This document shows positions 9,601 through 14,984 of a DNA stretch of 14,984 nucleotides, one piece after another. The position numbers were made by a program, and so were the translations under genes. This DNA is from UBA6168 sp964573725 (lineage in GTDB: Bacteria; Bacteroidota; Bacteroidia; Chitinophagales; Saprospiraceae). The notes beneath the pieces were generated by a model, which saw only the letters and a list, made by a program, of their open reading frames with translations, was not told where the DNA came from and made no database searches. The stretch covers positions 1-14,984 of the forward strand of contig CAZNLJ010000073.1 of NCBI GenBank assembly GCA_964573725.1. The letters are read 5' to 3'. Each line of letters opens with the position of its first letter. The stretch's first letter is position 1.

Positions 9601-10452
9601 GACCTCCGTGACATCACCGGGACTGCGACCGACGCCGAAGACCACCCCTTTTCCGGCTCCCTGGGCTTGGGTGTGCAACCACCAGTTTTTGCCGATGTCG
9701 CTGCCGAAGTCGAAGATGGCGGTTTTGTCATTATTTTCGCCGATTTTCACCCAACAGGACAAGGTGAAGACATCCCGAGGAAAAAGCGGGGAATACTCCA
9801 TGAAGGTCGTGCCGGTTTGGTCGAAGGAAACCGAGGTCCCTACGGTGGGGGTCAGGGTGACCATGGCATTCGGCACGGGATTGCCGTTGAGGGATTTTAT
9901 CTGGCCGGTCACCACCCCGTTGGGGTTCAGGAAGCCCAAGGCCTTCCCCTTGGCACCCAGGCCGAAGATGTTTGTACCGGCCACCTCGTAGGTGTAGAAC
10001 TTGCCGGCGATGACGTTGAAATCTATGAAGGAGAATGTTTGCCCGTCGAGGGTCGCCAGCAGGGCCCCGTCGCGGTACAATTTGTAGCCGTTCGAGGCCG
10101 GGCTGAGCGGATCCGGGTTCCAGTTGATCTGCACCCGGTCCTCGAGGTCCCCTTCGCTGGCATTCACCACCGGGGCGCCCGGCGGAAGCAGGAAGCGGGC
10201 CCAGAAACCATAGGTTCCTTTGCGCAGCTGGCCGAGATAGGTACCTACCACCGGCTGGCCCACCGTGACGCTGGACCTGCTTTTGGTGCTGTAGGAATTG
10301 CTGACGCTCCCGTAGTTGAAGAACACCCTCCCGGTGAGGTAGGTGCTGTCGGAATAGGTGCTGCAGTTCGCGGTGCCCTGGGCGGATGCCGCCTGTACGG
10401 ACAGCATTGCCAGCACCGCGCCGAGCAGTACCAGTTGGTATGTTTTCATCAT
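3610..10452 (-). CDS. Giant LamG-domain surface protein with T9SS sorting signal, 2280 aa
   Basis: Probable cell-surface adhesin exported by the type IX secretion system. Visible in order: signal peptide 1-24 (ending AASA-Q); fibronectin III-like fold about 90-172; two LamG/concanavalin-type domains about 205-400 and 450-655 (each with FTLSCWVKI- or VAYWKFDEG-type signatures); two carboxypeptidase-regulatory/CnaB-like folds about 695-845; an unassigned Ser/Thr-rich module about 1025-1325 ending in SSCPFEENTVPRDGV; an SbsA-type Ig-like domain about 1556-1670 (ITFSEPI, LRVEVDSVRDLAGN); an Ig-like segment to about 1768; two copies of the LTVYAN module (Trp1772 and Trp2080); two GWNW units between them; and a T9SS type A sorting domain about 2200-2280 (VYPNPATD, DSMGRLV, GHYQVTL). 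ATG codons occur at residues 1 and 2, either possible. It lies 54 bp after the S74 gene, so is probably co-transcribed. It uses no TTA, CTA or TCA codons in its first 1880 codons, a strong GC-linked bias. Ligand unknown. Confidence 0.95.
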   Translation of the reverse strand: MMKTYQLVLLGAVLAMLSVQAASAQGTANCSTYSDSTYLTGRVFFNYGSVSNSYSTKSRSSVTVGQPVVGTYLGQLRKGTYGFWARFLLPPGAPVVNASEGDLEDRVQINWNPDPLSPASNGYKLYRDGALLATLDGQTFSFIDFNVIAGKFYTYEVAGTNIFGLGAKGKALGFLNPNGVVTGQIKSLNGNPVPNAMVTLTPTVGTSVSFDQTGTTFMEYSPLFPRDVFTLSCWVKIGENNDKTAIFDFGSDIGKNWWLHTQAQGAGKGVVFGVGRSPGDVTEVGHAFPAESADDWHHVAVTYNGAALLLYIDGELTETVVTALEAAESVLFLGQKPDGSGRYDGKLDELRFFNVQLPQTKLQMIQGQSISSTMPGLVAYWKFDEGTGSKAFDLTPNQHTAYHCGTKWTNDKPNIINAGITDETGSYTIEGINYGAGTVFTAKPSKKFYFNQALEFNAVNNEYAELTAFDLSDSATVEVTVKAFDFANDQCILTKQDGSTTHFGLHLNAGNLVLEMGGETHDFGPLGMDYYRLAFVIEHTGSSAFVTFYKNGDAAGTHTFGNVATDFSAGTPWTLGAGRNGGSLERYFSGLVDEVAFFNSLVPLGAIQAAANVGTDLTRTDLVNYFPLNEGSGSVLKDFGTELSGQGTIHGALYSTVVKIAKEEPHLFTPTSRLVTLNPTNTSVDAVDFTDQSTVPVSGYVRFDGTTCFQKGVEILVNGQRNSPPVFTDDDGYFSVDFEPGASAILTPVFNEHTFYPAFWEIDNIASPVAGVLFRNQVKRTIRGQMAGNEYCRKSVIPDGAIVKVKVETLDGCFYQEKQLTTADGKFVFSNLPPLKFAVAVTEHSNNIVYDYFQLQGGQETDLTDVNDTIDFIYYAPPEIEMTTLDTNLCGDQMLEQGAKYSTEIKVYQPYDGGNCYLDTFDLHIENLLADPADNPEFDTTIMDGKFKYRFRAGIPNIASPYKKTMTVLASANQFENTVSTQAVVLGKRPRAVDFTSSSPEIPTMILRDPPGDNSFASISKGTTVCNGWTLGFNSSVALGAEMQLKLGTTTGITTGIGVATKLETEIENSLTFGLKTTVNNTVSNSIETCFTANETISTSSGDVIFGADADVYVGGAMNLLFGITDDLRFDTGACVFYVDTGLVVFPDKFNTTFLYSGYQIKRTIIPNLLLVGDTASAEMWQYILDYNQELKDKAVFEKNLSFDAGVTYESSTTTETTETSTLSFDVNIAASAALQVGFFVNSTGASTKLTMDLGFGVSTEETTTETNTQTVTYTLADDDIGDVFTLDVLRDRIYATPVFKTISGNSSCPFEENTVPRDGVTLTVDKTIAANVLENDAAVFKFNVGNTSQTNEYRYYVLDLWQPTNPDGAVVNIAGTPNASATFFPVAGGSDEVTLTVKRGPVAYDYENLLISAYSACEGAREDALGNGNFAPPPFYEGIEISVYFLEPCSPIDIGFPLQNWVVTPDDGDILFITLNEFDRNDADLELIRVQYRRKQGDGAWINITEVPKASLANDVFHLVPWNTLGLQDGEYEIRAVTQCVGGQNAGVSTVISGRFERTPPEIFGTPEPADGVLSQGDEISITFSEPIRCDLLIQADFFDNNNVGLYDTQTGNLVDAVMTCSGDKIQLVPNVPNRFIENRILRVEVDSVRDLAGNKFGEASWEFFVDRNALRWLGNAVEAVVYEGEGLTLSRDIQNIGGQAAGYTITGVPDWVEVAPLEGSLAPTATQPVLFMFDASLPRGDYRDTIQMEGALGDEPMAIHFRKLCKGPQWALDASQFDYTMSLTVQLDIEGTMSTDEMDQVAAFVDGELRGMAYLQYEASLDKYLAFLTVYSNSIVGETVDFQIWDADDCLLYGTVVESFPFALDGFVGSPLNPQVLHTNNLVLRKIPLTSGWNWISFNLDAPDKSTNTVLASLSHPQGGLVKDQTQFSQYSVPLSQWIGSLGSLGYRSLYQYKSESTDTLDLVGNRLLPDTVNLPINTGWNWLSYLPNEALTPDEALASLMPLNNDIIKSRTTFAQYVSGIGWIGNLDYLSPPNGYMLKISNPGVLVYPPDGMAAPGGGFEELSAPRVDTRGTTTIWTVDASQYEYSMNLVAVVGAGENLLSEGDVVGAFVGGEVRGGAQALWVEPLQSWLVFLTVYANVDGEVVTFKYYDASEEAIRRLNEQEVFVVNAVSGSVEIPAVLTPEGTTGTEDHAAGNRFAVYPNPATDMVYIDFYAPRNSAATVRVTDSMGRLVRSFELDTTLGANQIRWETTGVTAGHYQVTLSTESGTQSRRIVVQ

Positions 10453-10506
10453 GACGATTGCTTTTTTGAATTTGAAAAAATCAGGATCAACATGCTGCGG
10501 CTGGTA

Positions 10507-12078
10507 TTAGCGTTGGGCACTGCCGGTCACCAATGTCTCCAGTTTCAAAAGGCGGTCGTTCATGTTCTTGACCTCGCTGCGGAGGCCCTCGTTCTCGGAC
10601 TCCAGGGAGAACAGGCGGCGGGCCAGCTCCTGGGTGGCGGAGACATTGAGGGTATGGATATGGTCGTAGTCCACGGTGTGGAAGTCGGAGACTTCACGGC
10701 CGTAAACGAACACCTTGTCCGTGGGTCCTGCTGTCCAGCCGCTGACGGTGAAGGAATTTTCGCCGTCAATCCTGCTGATTTCATGCAAGCTGCCAGCATT
10801 GTTGTTTTCCGTCATCAGCTTGACCGTTTCACCAACCTTCAGATTGTGCCTGTCCTTGATTGCGATGGTCAATTCCTCGCCCTTGACCTCGGCGCTTTGG
10901 GCAAGGGCATAGATATCCGGGACTACGTCCTTGCTCTTGGCAATAGCGGCGGGCAGCACCTCTGCCACTTCCTGGGCGATGAAGCCTTTGTGCATGCTCT
11001 TTCCATGCATGACCTCATCCTTCATGTGGTAATCAGTCACCCTGAGCCTGAGCAGGTTGGAAAGGTCATCGCTGTGACTGCTGGTGTTGATATCCTTTTT
11101 TATCCTTTTATCTGAAATTACTAGAAAACCGCCTGACTTGACCCCTTTGTCAGCTTCTATGCTGACAAAAAGACTAGTGTTAGCAGGGATAGTCTGAGTG
11201 CTGGTACCAGAATACAAGTACCCTTGGCTACTGTAGGAACTACTAGTGTTTGAAGTGACTTGCAGCTTTCCACTGCTAATTGTTACACCGCTGCTATTGA
11301 TAGCCATTCTGGGGCTACTATTGATCGCGAAAGTCAAACTGGACGCAGATGTATTCAACAGGCCGGACACTATGTCCACACCGCTTTTATTGAAATGCAG
11401 TGCGCCGGTACCCTCGTGCCAGAACCGGTAAGGGCGGGAACTGTAGAAATTGACCAAGTTGTTTTCAATGACCACCCCGACCGAATCCGTCGTCCTTTTC
11501 ATGGTGAACATGGGGGCATTGCCGGCATCGGTGGAGTTGATCAGCAGCGAGGGGCTTCCCGCATCCGACTTCACCTCCAGACCGGCGGCGTCGGCCGTAC
11601 TTTCCACCAGCAGTTTCGCTGCGCCATCCGTGTCCTTCACATGCAGTTCCACCCCGGCGTCCGGTGTGGCGGTACCGGCGCCGATGGGGCCGGAGGAGGG
11701 AAAGGTATTGCCCTGTCCGATGAGCGAAAGGGCATAGGGGGCGGAGGTCAGACGGGAGCGCGGGATGAGTTCCGGGCCACCGGGCAGGGTGATGCCGAGG
11801 TAGTACACCTCGCTGAAGCTGGCGTTCAGGGGATTGACAGTGCCGAGCAGGCTACTGTAAACCCCACCGGTGACATCCACCGTCTGGGTTTCCGTCCAAA
11901 CGGCTGTCCCACCGTTGTCTACGGTGTAAAGCTTGAAGGTGATGTCGTACTCGCCGTCATCCACGGCGGATCCGTCGTAGCTCTGGACCGTACCCTGGAT
12001 GCTGAGGGTGGCCTGGGCGGAGAGCTGGGTGCAGGCTGCTGCCAGCAGCAGGAACAGGAGGAATGCGTTGCGTTTCAT
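10507..12078 (-). CDS. Secreted fibre protein with S74 intramolecular chaperone, 523 aa
   Basis: Tail-fibre-like protein with a self-cleaving chaperone. Residues 1-21 form a signal peptide (FLLFLLLAAACTQLSA-Q); Cys16 in AAAC makes a lipoprotein conceivable but the lipobox is poor. Residues 22-115 form a beta-rich domain (YDITFKLY, IPRSRLTSAPYAL), a head domain I recall from other bacterial fibre-like proteins. A Ser/Asn/Gly-rich stalk follows to about 320. The Peptidase_S74/ICA domain starts at Ser322 (ISDKRIKKDI, then GFIAQEVAEVLP); Ser322 and Lys327 have the five-residue spacing of the Ser/Lys dyad known in endosialidase chaperones, so cleavage before Ser322 is predicted. The end is a coiled coil (about 480-518) after FHTVDYDHIHTLNVSATQEL, consistent with trimerisation. 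The leader before the ATG is A-rich, with no Shine-Dalgarno site. GC content falls to about 45% for residues 226-366, with rare codons at the cleavage site. It is the first gene of the probable operon. Confidence 0.93.
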   Translation of the reverse strand: MKRNAFLLFLLLAAACTQLSAQATLSIQGTVQSYDGSAVDDGEYDITFKLYTVDNGGTAVWTETQTVDVTGGVYSSLLGTVNPLNASFSEVYYLGITLPGGPELIPRSRLTSAPYALSLIGQGNTFPSSGPIGAGTATPDAGVELHVKDTDGAAKLLVESTADAAGLEVKSDAGSPSLLINSTDAGNAPMFTMKRTTDSVGVVIENNLVNFYSSRPYRFWHEGTGALHFNKSGVDIVSGLLNTSASSLTFAINSSPRMAINSSGVTISSGKLQVTSNTSSSYSSQGYLYSGTSTQTIPANTSLFVSIEADKGVKSGGFLVISDKRIKKDINTSSHSDDLSNLLRLRVTDYHMKDEVMHGKSMHKGFIAQEVAEVLPAAIAKSKDVVPDIYALAQSAEVKGEELTIAIKDRHNLKVGETVKLMTENNNAGSLHEISRIDGENSFTVSGWTAGPTDKVFVYGREVSDFHTVDYDHIHTLNVSATQELARRLFSLESENEGLRSEVKNMNDRLLKLETLVTGSAQR

Positions 12079-12392
12079 TTTTCTTTTTTTACGATTTAAT
12101 TTTGATGGAATACAGGTAGTTGTGGCCCTATACCGGGGGCCAGCATCGGAATCGGCGACTGCCGGAAATCCGGCTAGACCGGATAAGTATCACGGAGCAA
12201 ATCTCTTTGCCCGCCTCGTAACAATTCCGAAATTCTTGGTTTGAAATCCGAAAAGTGAAGGAAGAGAGGGAGGTTCGGATCTTGTTTCAGGTGCTTGTCC
12301 GCCCTGGGAACGGGTCGACAACCTGATTTTTCAGCATACGACAAGAATGACTGCGAATTCTTTCTTTCGGGGTTTACGATGGTAGGTATGCG
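12079..12392 (-). promoter_or_regulatory. Leader and probable promoter region of the S74-LamG-MopE operon
   Basis: This 314-bp non-coding stretch lies between the upstream gene's terminator and the ATG of the S74 gene, so the operon promoter should be here. I searched for the Bacteroidota -7 pattern TAnnTTTG and found no clear match, so no promoter is placed. The last 20 nt before the ATG are almost all A, with a few other bases (GTAAAAAAAGAAAA then ATG), a common efficient translation context in this phylum. Two small perfect hairpins lie in the leader: GCCGG/CCGGC at 12161-12174 and TGGCCC/GGGCCA at 12123-12142. Confidence 0.45.
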
Positions 12393-12424
12393 AAAAGAAA
12401 AAGGCGCAGGATCTCTCCTGCGCC
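12393..12424 (-). terminator. Strong intrinsic terminator downstream of the HYR-repeat gene
   Basis: GGCGCAGGA (12403-12411) and TCCTGCGCC (12416-12424) form a perfect 9-bp stem with a 4-nt loop. On the minus strand it is followed by TTTTTCTTTT (12402-12393). It would end the transcript from the partial HYR-repeat gene 237 bp past its stop codon and insulate the next gene. Confidence 0.93.
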
Positions 12425-12660
12425 CCTATTTGAATGAGTGGAAAAATATGCAAATGAGATGTCCATGACTTTCGCCGTAAAAGGCTGGTTCTACTCCCTG
12501 GCCTGACAACCGGGGATTTCCGGATAGATGCCGCGGTGTGGTCCGAGCATCCGGACAATCCCAGGAGGAGAGGGTGTACCGGATGAACCGGCAGGAGGCG
12601 TTTACGGAGCCTTGTCCTGTTTCCGCCCTTGTCTGCCCCTCACAGGGTGAGGGTGGTCCG
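12425..12660 (-). other. 3' untranslated stretch of the HYR-repeat gene
   Basis: These 236 bp between the stop codon and the terminator hold no convincing gene; an 82-codon minus-strand frame shows no family resemblance. Hairpins without T-tracts are visible: CCCTCAC/GTGAGGG at 12637-12653 (7 bp, 3-nt loop) and GTCCG/CGGAC at 12541-12556. I checked all three minus frames for a displaced T9SS sorting domain and saw none. Confidence 0.5.
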
Positions 12661-14984
12661 TCAATACGGAACAATCGACATCGTCGCCAGCCCCTCCATG
12701 GTCACCACGCTGCCGTCCTCCACCAGCAGGGTGCGGCCGACGGCATGCACCCCGGCGGAGACCAACACCGTATGGCCGGCGGGAATAATGACGTCGTTGC
12801 AGGTGTAGGGGGTGAATCCCGTATCCCAGTTCTTGCCGTCGCTCCACAGCAGGCCGTCCCCGTTGCCGGTCCAGGTCACCACTTCGTCGGCCACCGTCTC
12901 CACCACTTCCGTCACGGGCGGGAGGGTGCAGCCGCTGCCCCCGAACAAGGTGGCGACGCAGACGTAGGTGCCGGCGGTCAGCTCGTCGTGGACCGGATCG
13001 AACTGGTAGTTGTCGCCCGCATCCACCGAGTAGCCCCACTGGCCACCGTTCGGACCATTCAGGATGGTCATGGTGATCGTTCCGTCGAACTCCCCGCAGT
13101 TTTCCGGGGTGCTGCTCACGATCAGGTCCGGGGCGTCCACCGTCACCGTGGCCTGACAGGTCCGGGTGTTGCCGTTGCCGTCGGAGACGGTCAGGGTGAC
13201 CAGGTTCGGGCCGTCGTTGATGCAATTGAACTGCGACGGGCTGACGCTCAGCGGCTGGAGGGTTCCGCAGTTGTCGTAAGAGGCCGCGAAATCCAACACC
13301 GAAGCCGGATCCAGGATGGCCAGTCCGGCCAGGACGATGGTGGTGTCTTGGCAGACGACCACCGGCTTGATCTTGTCCTGGACCGTGACGATGGCATGGC
13401 AAGTGGCCGTGTTGCCATGAATGTCCGTGGCCGTCAAGACAACCGTATTCGCGCCTAAGTCGCCGCAATCGAAAGCCGTCCGGCTGAGATGGAGGGTGTC
13501 GATTCCGCAGGCATCCGAGGTGCCGTTGTCGAACTGAGCCAAGGACAGCGTCGCTTGTCCCGTCCCATCCAGCTGGATGGTGACCGGCTGGCACATGGCC
13601 GCCGGGGCGATGAGATCCTGCACTGTCACGGTCGATTGGCAGGTGGACGTGTTGCCGTTGTTGTCGGTCACCGTCAGGGTCACGGTGTTATCGCCGACGT
13701 GACTGCAGTCGAAGCTTGTCTGGCTCAGCGACAAGCCGGCTATTCCGCAGGCGTCCGTCGAGTTGTTGTCGACGGCCGCCGCCGCAACGGTCCCCTGGCC
13801 TTGGCTGTTCAGGTTCACCGTCGCGGTCCGGCAGATGGCCACCGGGGCGACCAGGTCTTGCACCGTCAAGGACGATTGGCAGGTGGACGTGTTCCCGTTG
13901 TTGTCCGTCACCGTCAAGGTCACGGTATTGTTGCCGACGTGCGAACAGTCGAAGGCCGTCTGGCTGAGGCTTAGGGATTGGATGCCGCAGGCGTCCGCGG
14001 AGCCGTTGTCTACCGCGGCGGCCGTCGTGCTGCCGGTGCCGGCAGCGTCGAGGGATACCGTCACGGATTGGCAGTTGGAAGCCGGGGCCACCAGGTCTTG
14101 CACCGTCACGGTCGATTGGCAGGTGGATGTGTTCCCGTTGTTGTCCGTGACAGTCAGGGTCACCGAATTGTTGCCGACGTGCGAACAGTCGAAGCCCGTC
14201 TGGCTGAGGCTTAGGGATTGGATACCGCAGGCGTCCGCGGAGCCGTTGTCCACCGCGGCGGCCGTCGTGCTGCCGGTGCCGGCCGCGTCGAGGGATACCG
14301 TCACGGATTGGCACAGGGCAGCCGGGGCGACCGTATCCAGTACCGTCACCAGGGCGATACAGGAATCGCGGTTGCCGGCGCTGTCGACCACCGTCAGTTG
14401 GACGCTGGTACCGGCCAGGTCGACGCAGCTGAAGCCCGTCTGGCCGAGGGTCAGCGAAGCGATGCCGCAGCCGGCCGTCGAATTGCTGTCGACTGCGGCG
14501 GCCGTCAGCGTTCCGTTGCCGCTGGCGTCGAGGTAGACCGTCACCGGCTGGCACAATGCCTTCGGCGGTGGGCAGAAGAAGCCGATGGTAAAGGCGTCGA
14601 AATCATCCGGCAGCACCGTTTGGGAGGAGACCGTGCCGGTGCCGGCGAGCGTGCCGGTGGTGCCCGTGTTCCCGAGGCTGACCCATTGCGTGCCGTCCCA
14701 GCCGGCGACGACCAGCTGGTCCAGGTCCAGGGCCGTGGCGGCCAGGTTGCTGCTGCTGTCGAAATGCAGGGTGAGGACGGTGCTGTCCGCGCCGAGGATG
14801 TCCCAGTATTCCCGGTCGGACACCCCGTACAGACCGGTGGCCAGGGAAGTGGTGGCGAAAGGCGCGCCGCCCGGCAGGGAGGCTGCGGCCGGGTCGCCGG
14901 AGAAGTACGCCGCCCGGAAGGTCGTCCCGCAGGTACCGACCACCCCGGCGCGGCCGAACTTCGTGCCGTCGCCGATGGGGAAGG
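12661..14984 (-). CDS. HYR-repeat surface protein, 5' end beyond the window (at least 773 aa)
   Basis: The frame stays open to the right edge: the codons before the first possible GTG start encode FPIGDGTKFGRAGV, which continues smoothly into the protein, so the real start lies outside the window. Counting from the edge, residues 1-136 are a beta-rich domain (FPIGDGT opening, then a segment ending FDAFTIGFF) of a kind I recall from Bacteroidota surface proteins. Residues about 137-617 are six HYR-like repeats of 80 residues, each with four conserved Cys (C-DACGI-FDC-STC pattern) and ending TVTVQD. The final 155 residues are a SprB-like unit (YSVDAGDNYQF) followed by VTWTGNGDGLLW...NW and ending SIVPY. 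This C-terminal unit matches that of the 1019-residue protein. There is no T9SS sorting domain. Probable extracellular structural protein; it appears to be transcribed separately from the next three genes because a strong terminator intervenes. Confidence 0.92.
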   Translation of the reverse strand, partial: FPIGDGTKFGRAGVVGTCGTTFRAAYFSGDPAAASLPGGAPFATTSLATGLYGVSDREYWDILGADSTVLTLHFDSSSNLAATALDLDQLVVAGWDGTQWVSLGNTGTTGTLAGTGTVSSQTVLPDDFDAFTIGFFCPPPKALCQPVTVYLDASGNGTLTAAAVDSNSTAGCGIASLTLGQTGFSCVDLAGTSVQLTVVDSAGNRDSCIALVTVLDTVAPAALCQSVTVSLDAAGTGSTTAAAVDNGSADACGIQSLSLSQTGFDCSHVGNNSVTLTVTDNNGNTSTCQSTVTVQDLVAPASNCQSVTVSLDAAGTGSTTAAAVDNGSADACGIQSLSLSQTAFDCSHVGNNTVTLTVTDNNGNTSTCQSSLTVQDLVAPVAICRTATVNLNSQGQGTVAAAAVDNNSTDACGIAGLSLSQTSFDCSHVGDNTVTLTVTDNNGNTSTCQSTVTVQDLIAPAAMCQPVTIQLDGTGQATLSLAQFDNGTSDACGIDTLHLSRTAFDCGDLGANTVVLTATDIHGNTATCHAIVTVQDKIKPVVVCQDTTIVLAGLAILDPASVLDFAASYDNCGTLQPLSVSPSQFNCINDGPNLVTLTVSDGNGNTRTCQATVTVDAPDLIVSSTPENCGEFDGTITMTILNGPNGGQWGYSVDAGDNYQFDPVHDELTAGTYVCVATLFGGSGCTLPPVTEVVETVADEVVTWTGNGDGLLWSDGKNWDTGFTPYTCNDVIIPAGHTVLVSAGVHAVGRTLLVEDGSVVTMEGLATMSIVPY
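13621..14340 (-). repeat. Three 240-bp intragenic tandem repeats encoding HYR-like domains
   Basis: Blocks beginning at 13621, 13861 and 14101 are in exact 240-bp register. The stretch 13861-14100 against 14101-14340 is nearly identical at the DNA level; for example 13981-14060 and 14221-14300 differ at only a few positions. The encoded domains differ by only a few residues. This indicates recent duplication or gene conversion and a site prone to copy-number change. Confidence 0.85.

Noticed and set aside
10453..10506. A terminator between the S74 and LamG genes
   Set aside because: The only structure is an A/T-only TTTTTT/AAAAAA pairing without a GC stem, so read-through is expected.
4813..11115. 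A 2100-codon plus-strand open frame antisense to the LamG and S74 genes
   Set aside because: It is in exact codon register with the sense genes, so it is open only because those genes avoid TTA, CTA and TCA. Its translation is Arg/His/Val/Gly-rich with no recognisable domain, signal peptide or start context.
12331..12558. A 75-codon minus-strand frame across the terminator at 12393-12424
   Set aside because: It would be translated through a strong terminator hairpin, and its composition is not protein-like.
12426..12674. An 82-codon minus-strand frame after the HYR gene
   Set aside because: It overlaps the end of the HYR gene in another frame, shows no family resemblance, and runs into the terminator region. 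It is not a displaced sorting domain.
13621..14340. CRISPR-like array
   Set aside because: The 240-bp periodic repeats are coding HYR-like domains without spacers.
14941..14943. GTG as the start codon of the HYR-repeat gene
   Set aside because: The frame continues upstream to the window edge with sensible protein sequence (FPIGDGTKFGRAG), so this is an internal valine.

Overview
The window is a block of large secreted or cell-surface protein genes, all on the minus strand, from a fairly GC-rich member of the Bacteroidota. The phylum call rests on a clear type IX secretion system (T9SS) type A C-terminal sorting domain on the 2280-residue protein, on HYR-like, MopE-like, SprB-like and LamG modules typical of that phylum, and on A-rich leaders rather than Shine-Dalgarno sites. 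A Saprospiraceae/Lewinella-type organism would fit, but that is a guess from composition and protein content. There are no tRNA, rRNA, CRISPR, transposase or phage structural genes.

Layout in transcription order (high to low coordinates). (1) 14984-12661: the 3' part of a repeat protein with six HYR-like domains. It is cut by the window edge and followed by a strong intrinsic terminator at 12424-12393. (2) A 314-bp leader region, then 12078-10507: a 523-residue secreted protein ending in an S74-type intramolecular chaperone, as in phage tail spikes. (3) After 54 bp, 10452-3610: a 2280-residue LamG adhesin-like protein with the T9SS signal. (4) After 126 bp holding a large hairpin, 3483-424: a 1019-residue protein with MopE calcium-type motifs and four HYR-like repeats. 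(5) A very strong intrinsic terminator at 400-365, then about 360 bp of non-coding DNA with two kinds of short repeats. Genes 2-4 look like one transcription unit.

The genes are tied together by shared modules. A domain of about 105 residues (Trp start, LTVYAN core) occurs twice in the 2280-residue protein and twice in the 1019-residue protein. A C-terminal unit of about 155 residues ends both the 1019-residue protein and the partial HYR protein, in the place where a sorting signal would be expected. The likely role is a cell-envelope or extracellular adhesive assembly. No enzyme activity is evident apart from the predicted self-cleavage of the S74 chaperone. The most notable points are the four-copy module, the CTD-less C-terminal unit, the compositional mosaic at the S74 self-cleavage site, an aerolysin-like Ser/Thr-rich segment in the giant protein, and a palindromic repeat array at the left edge.
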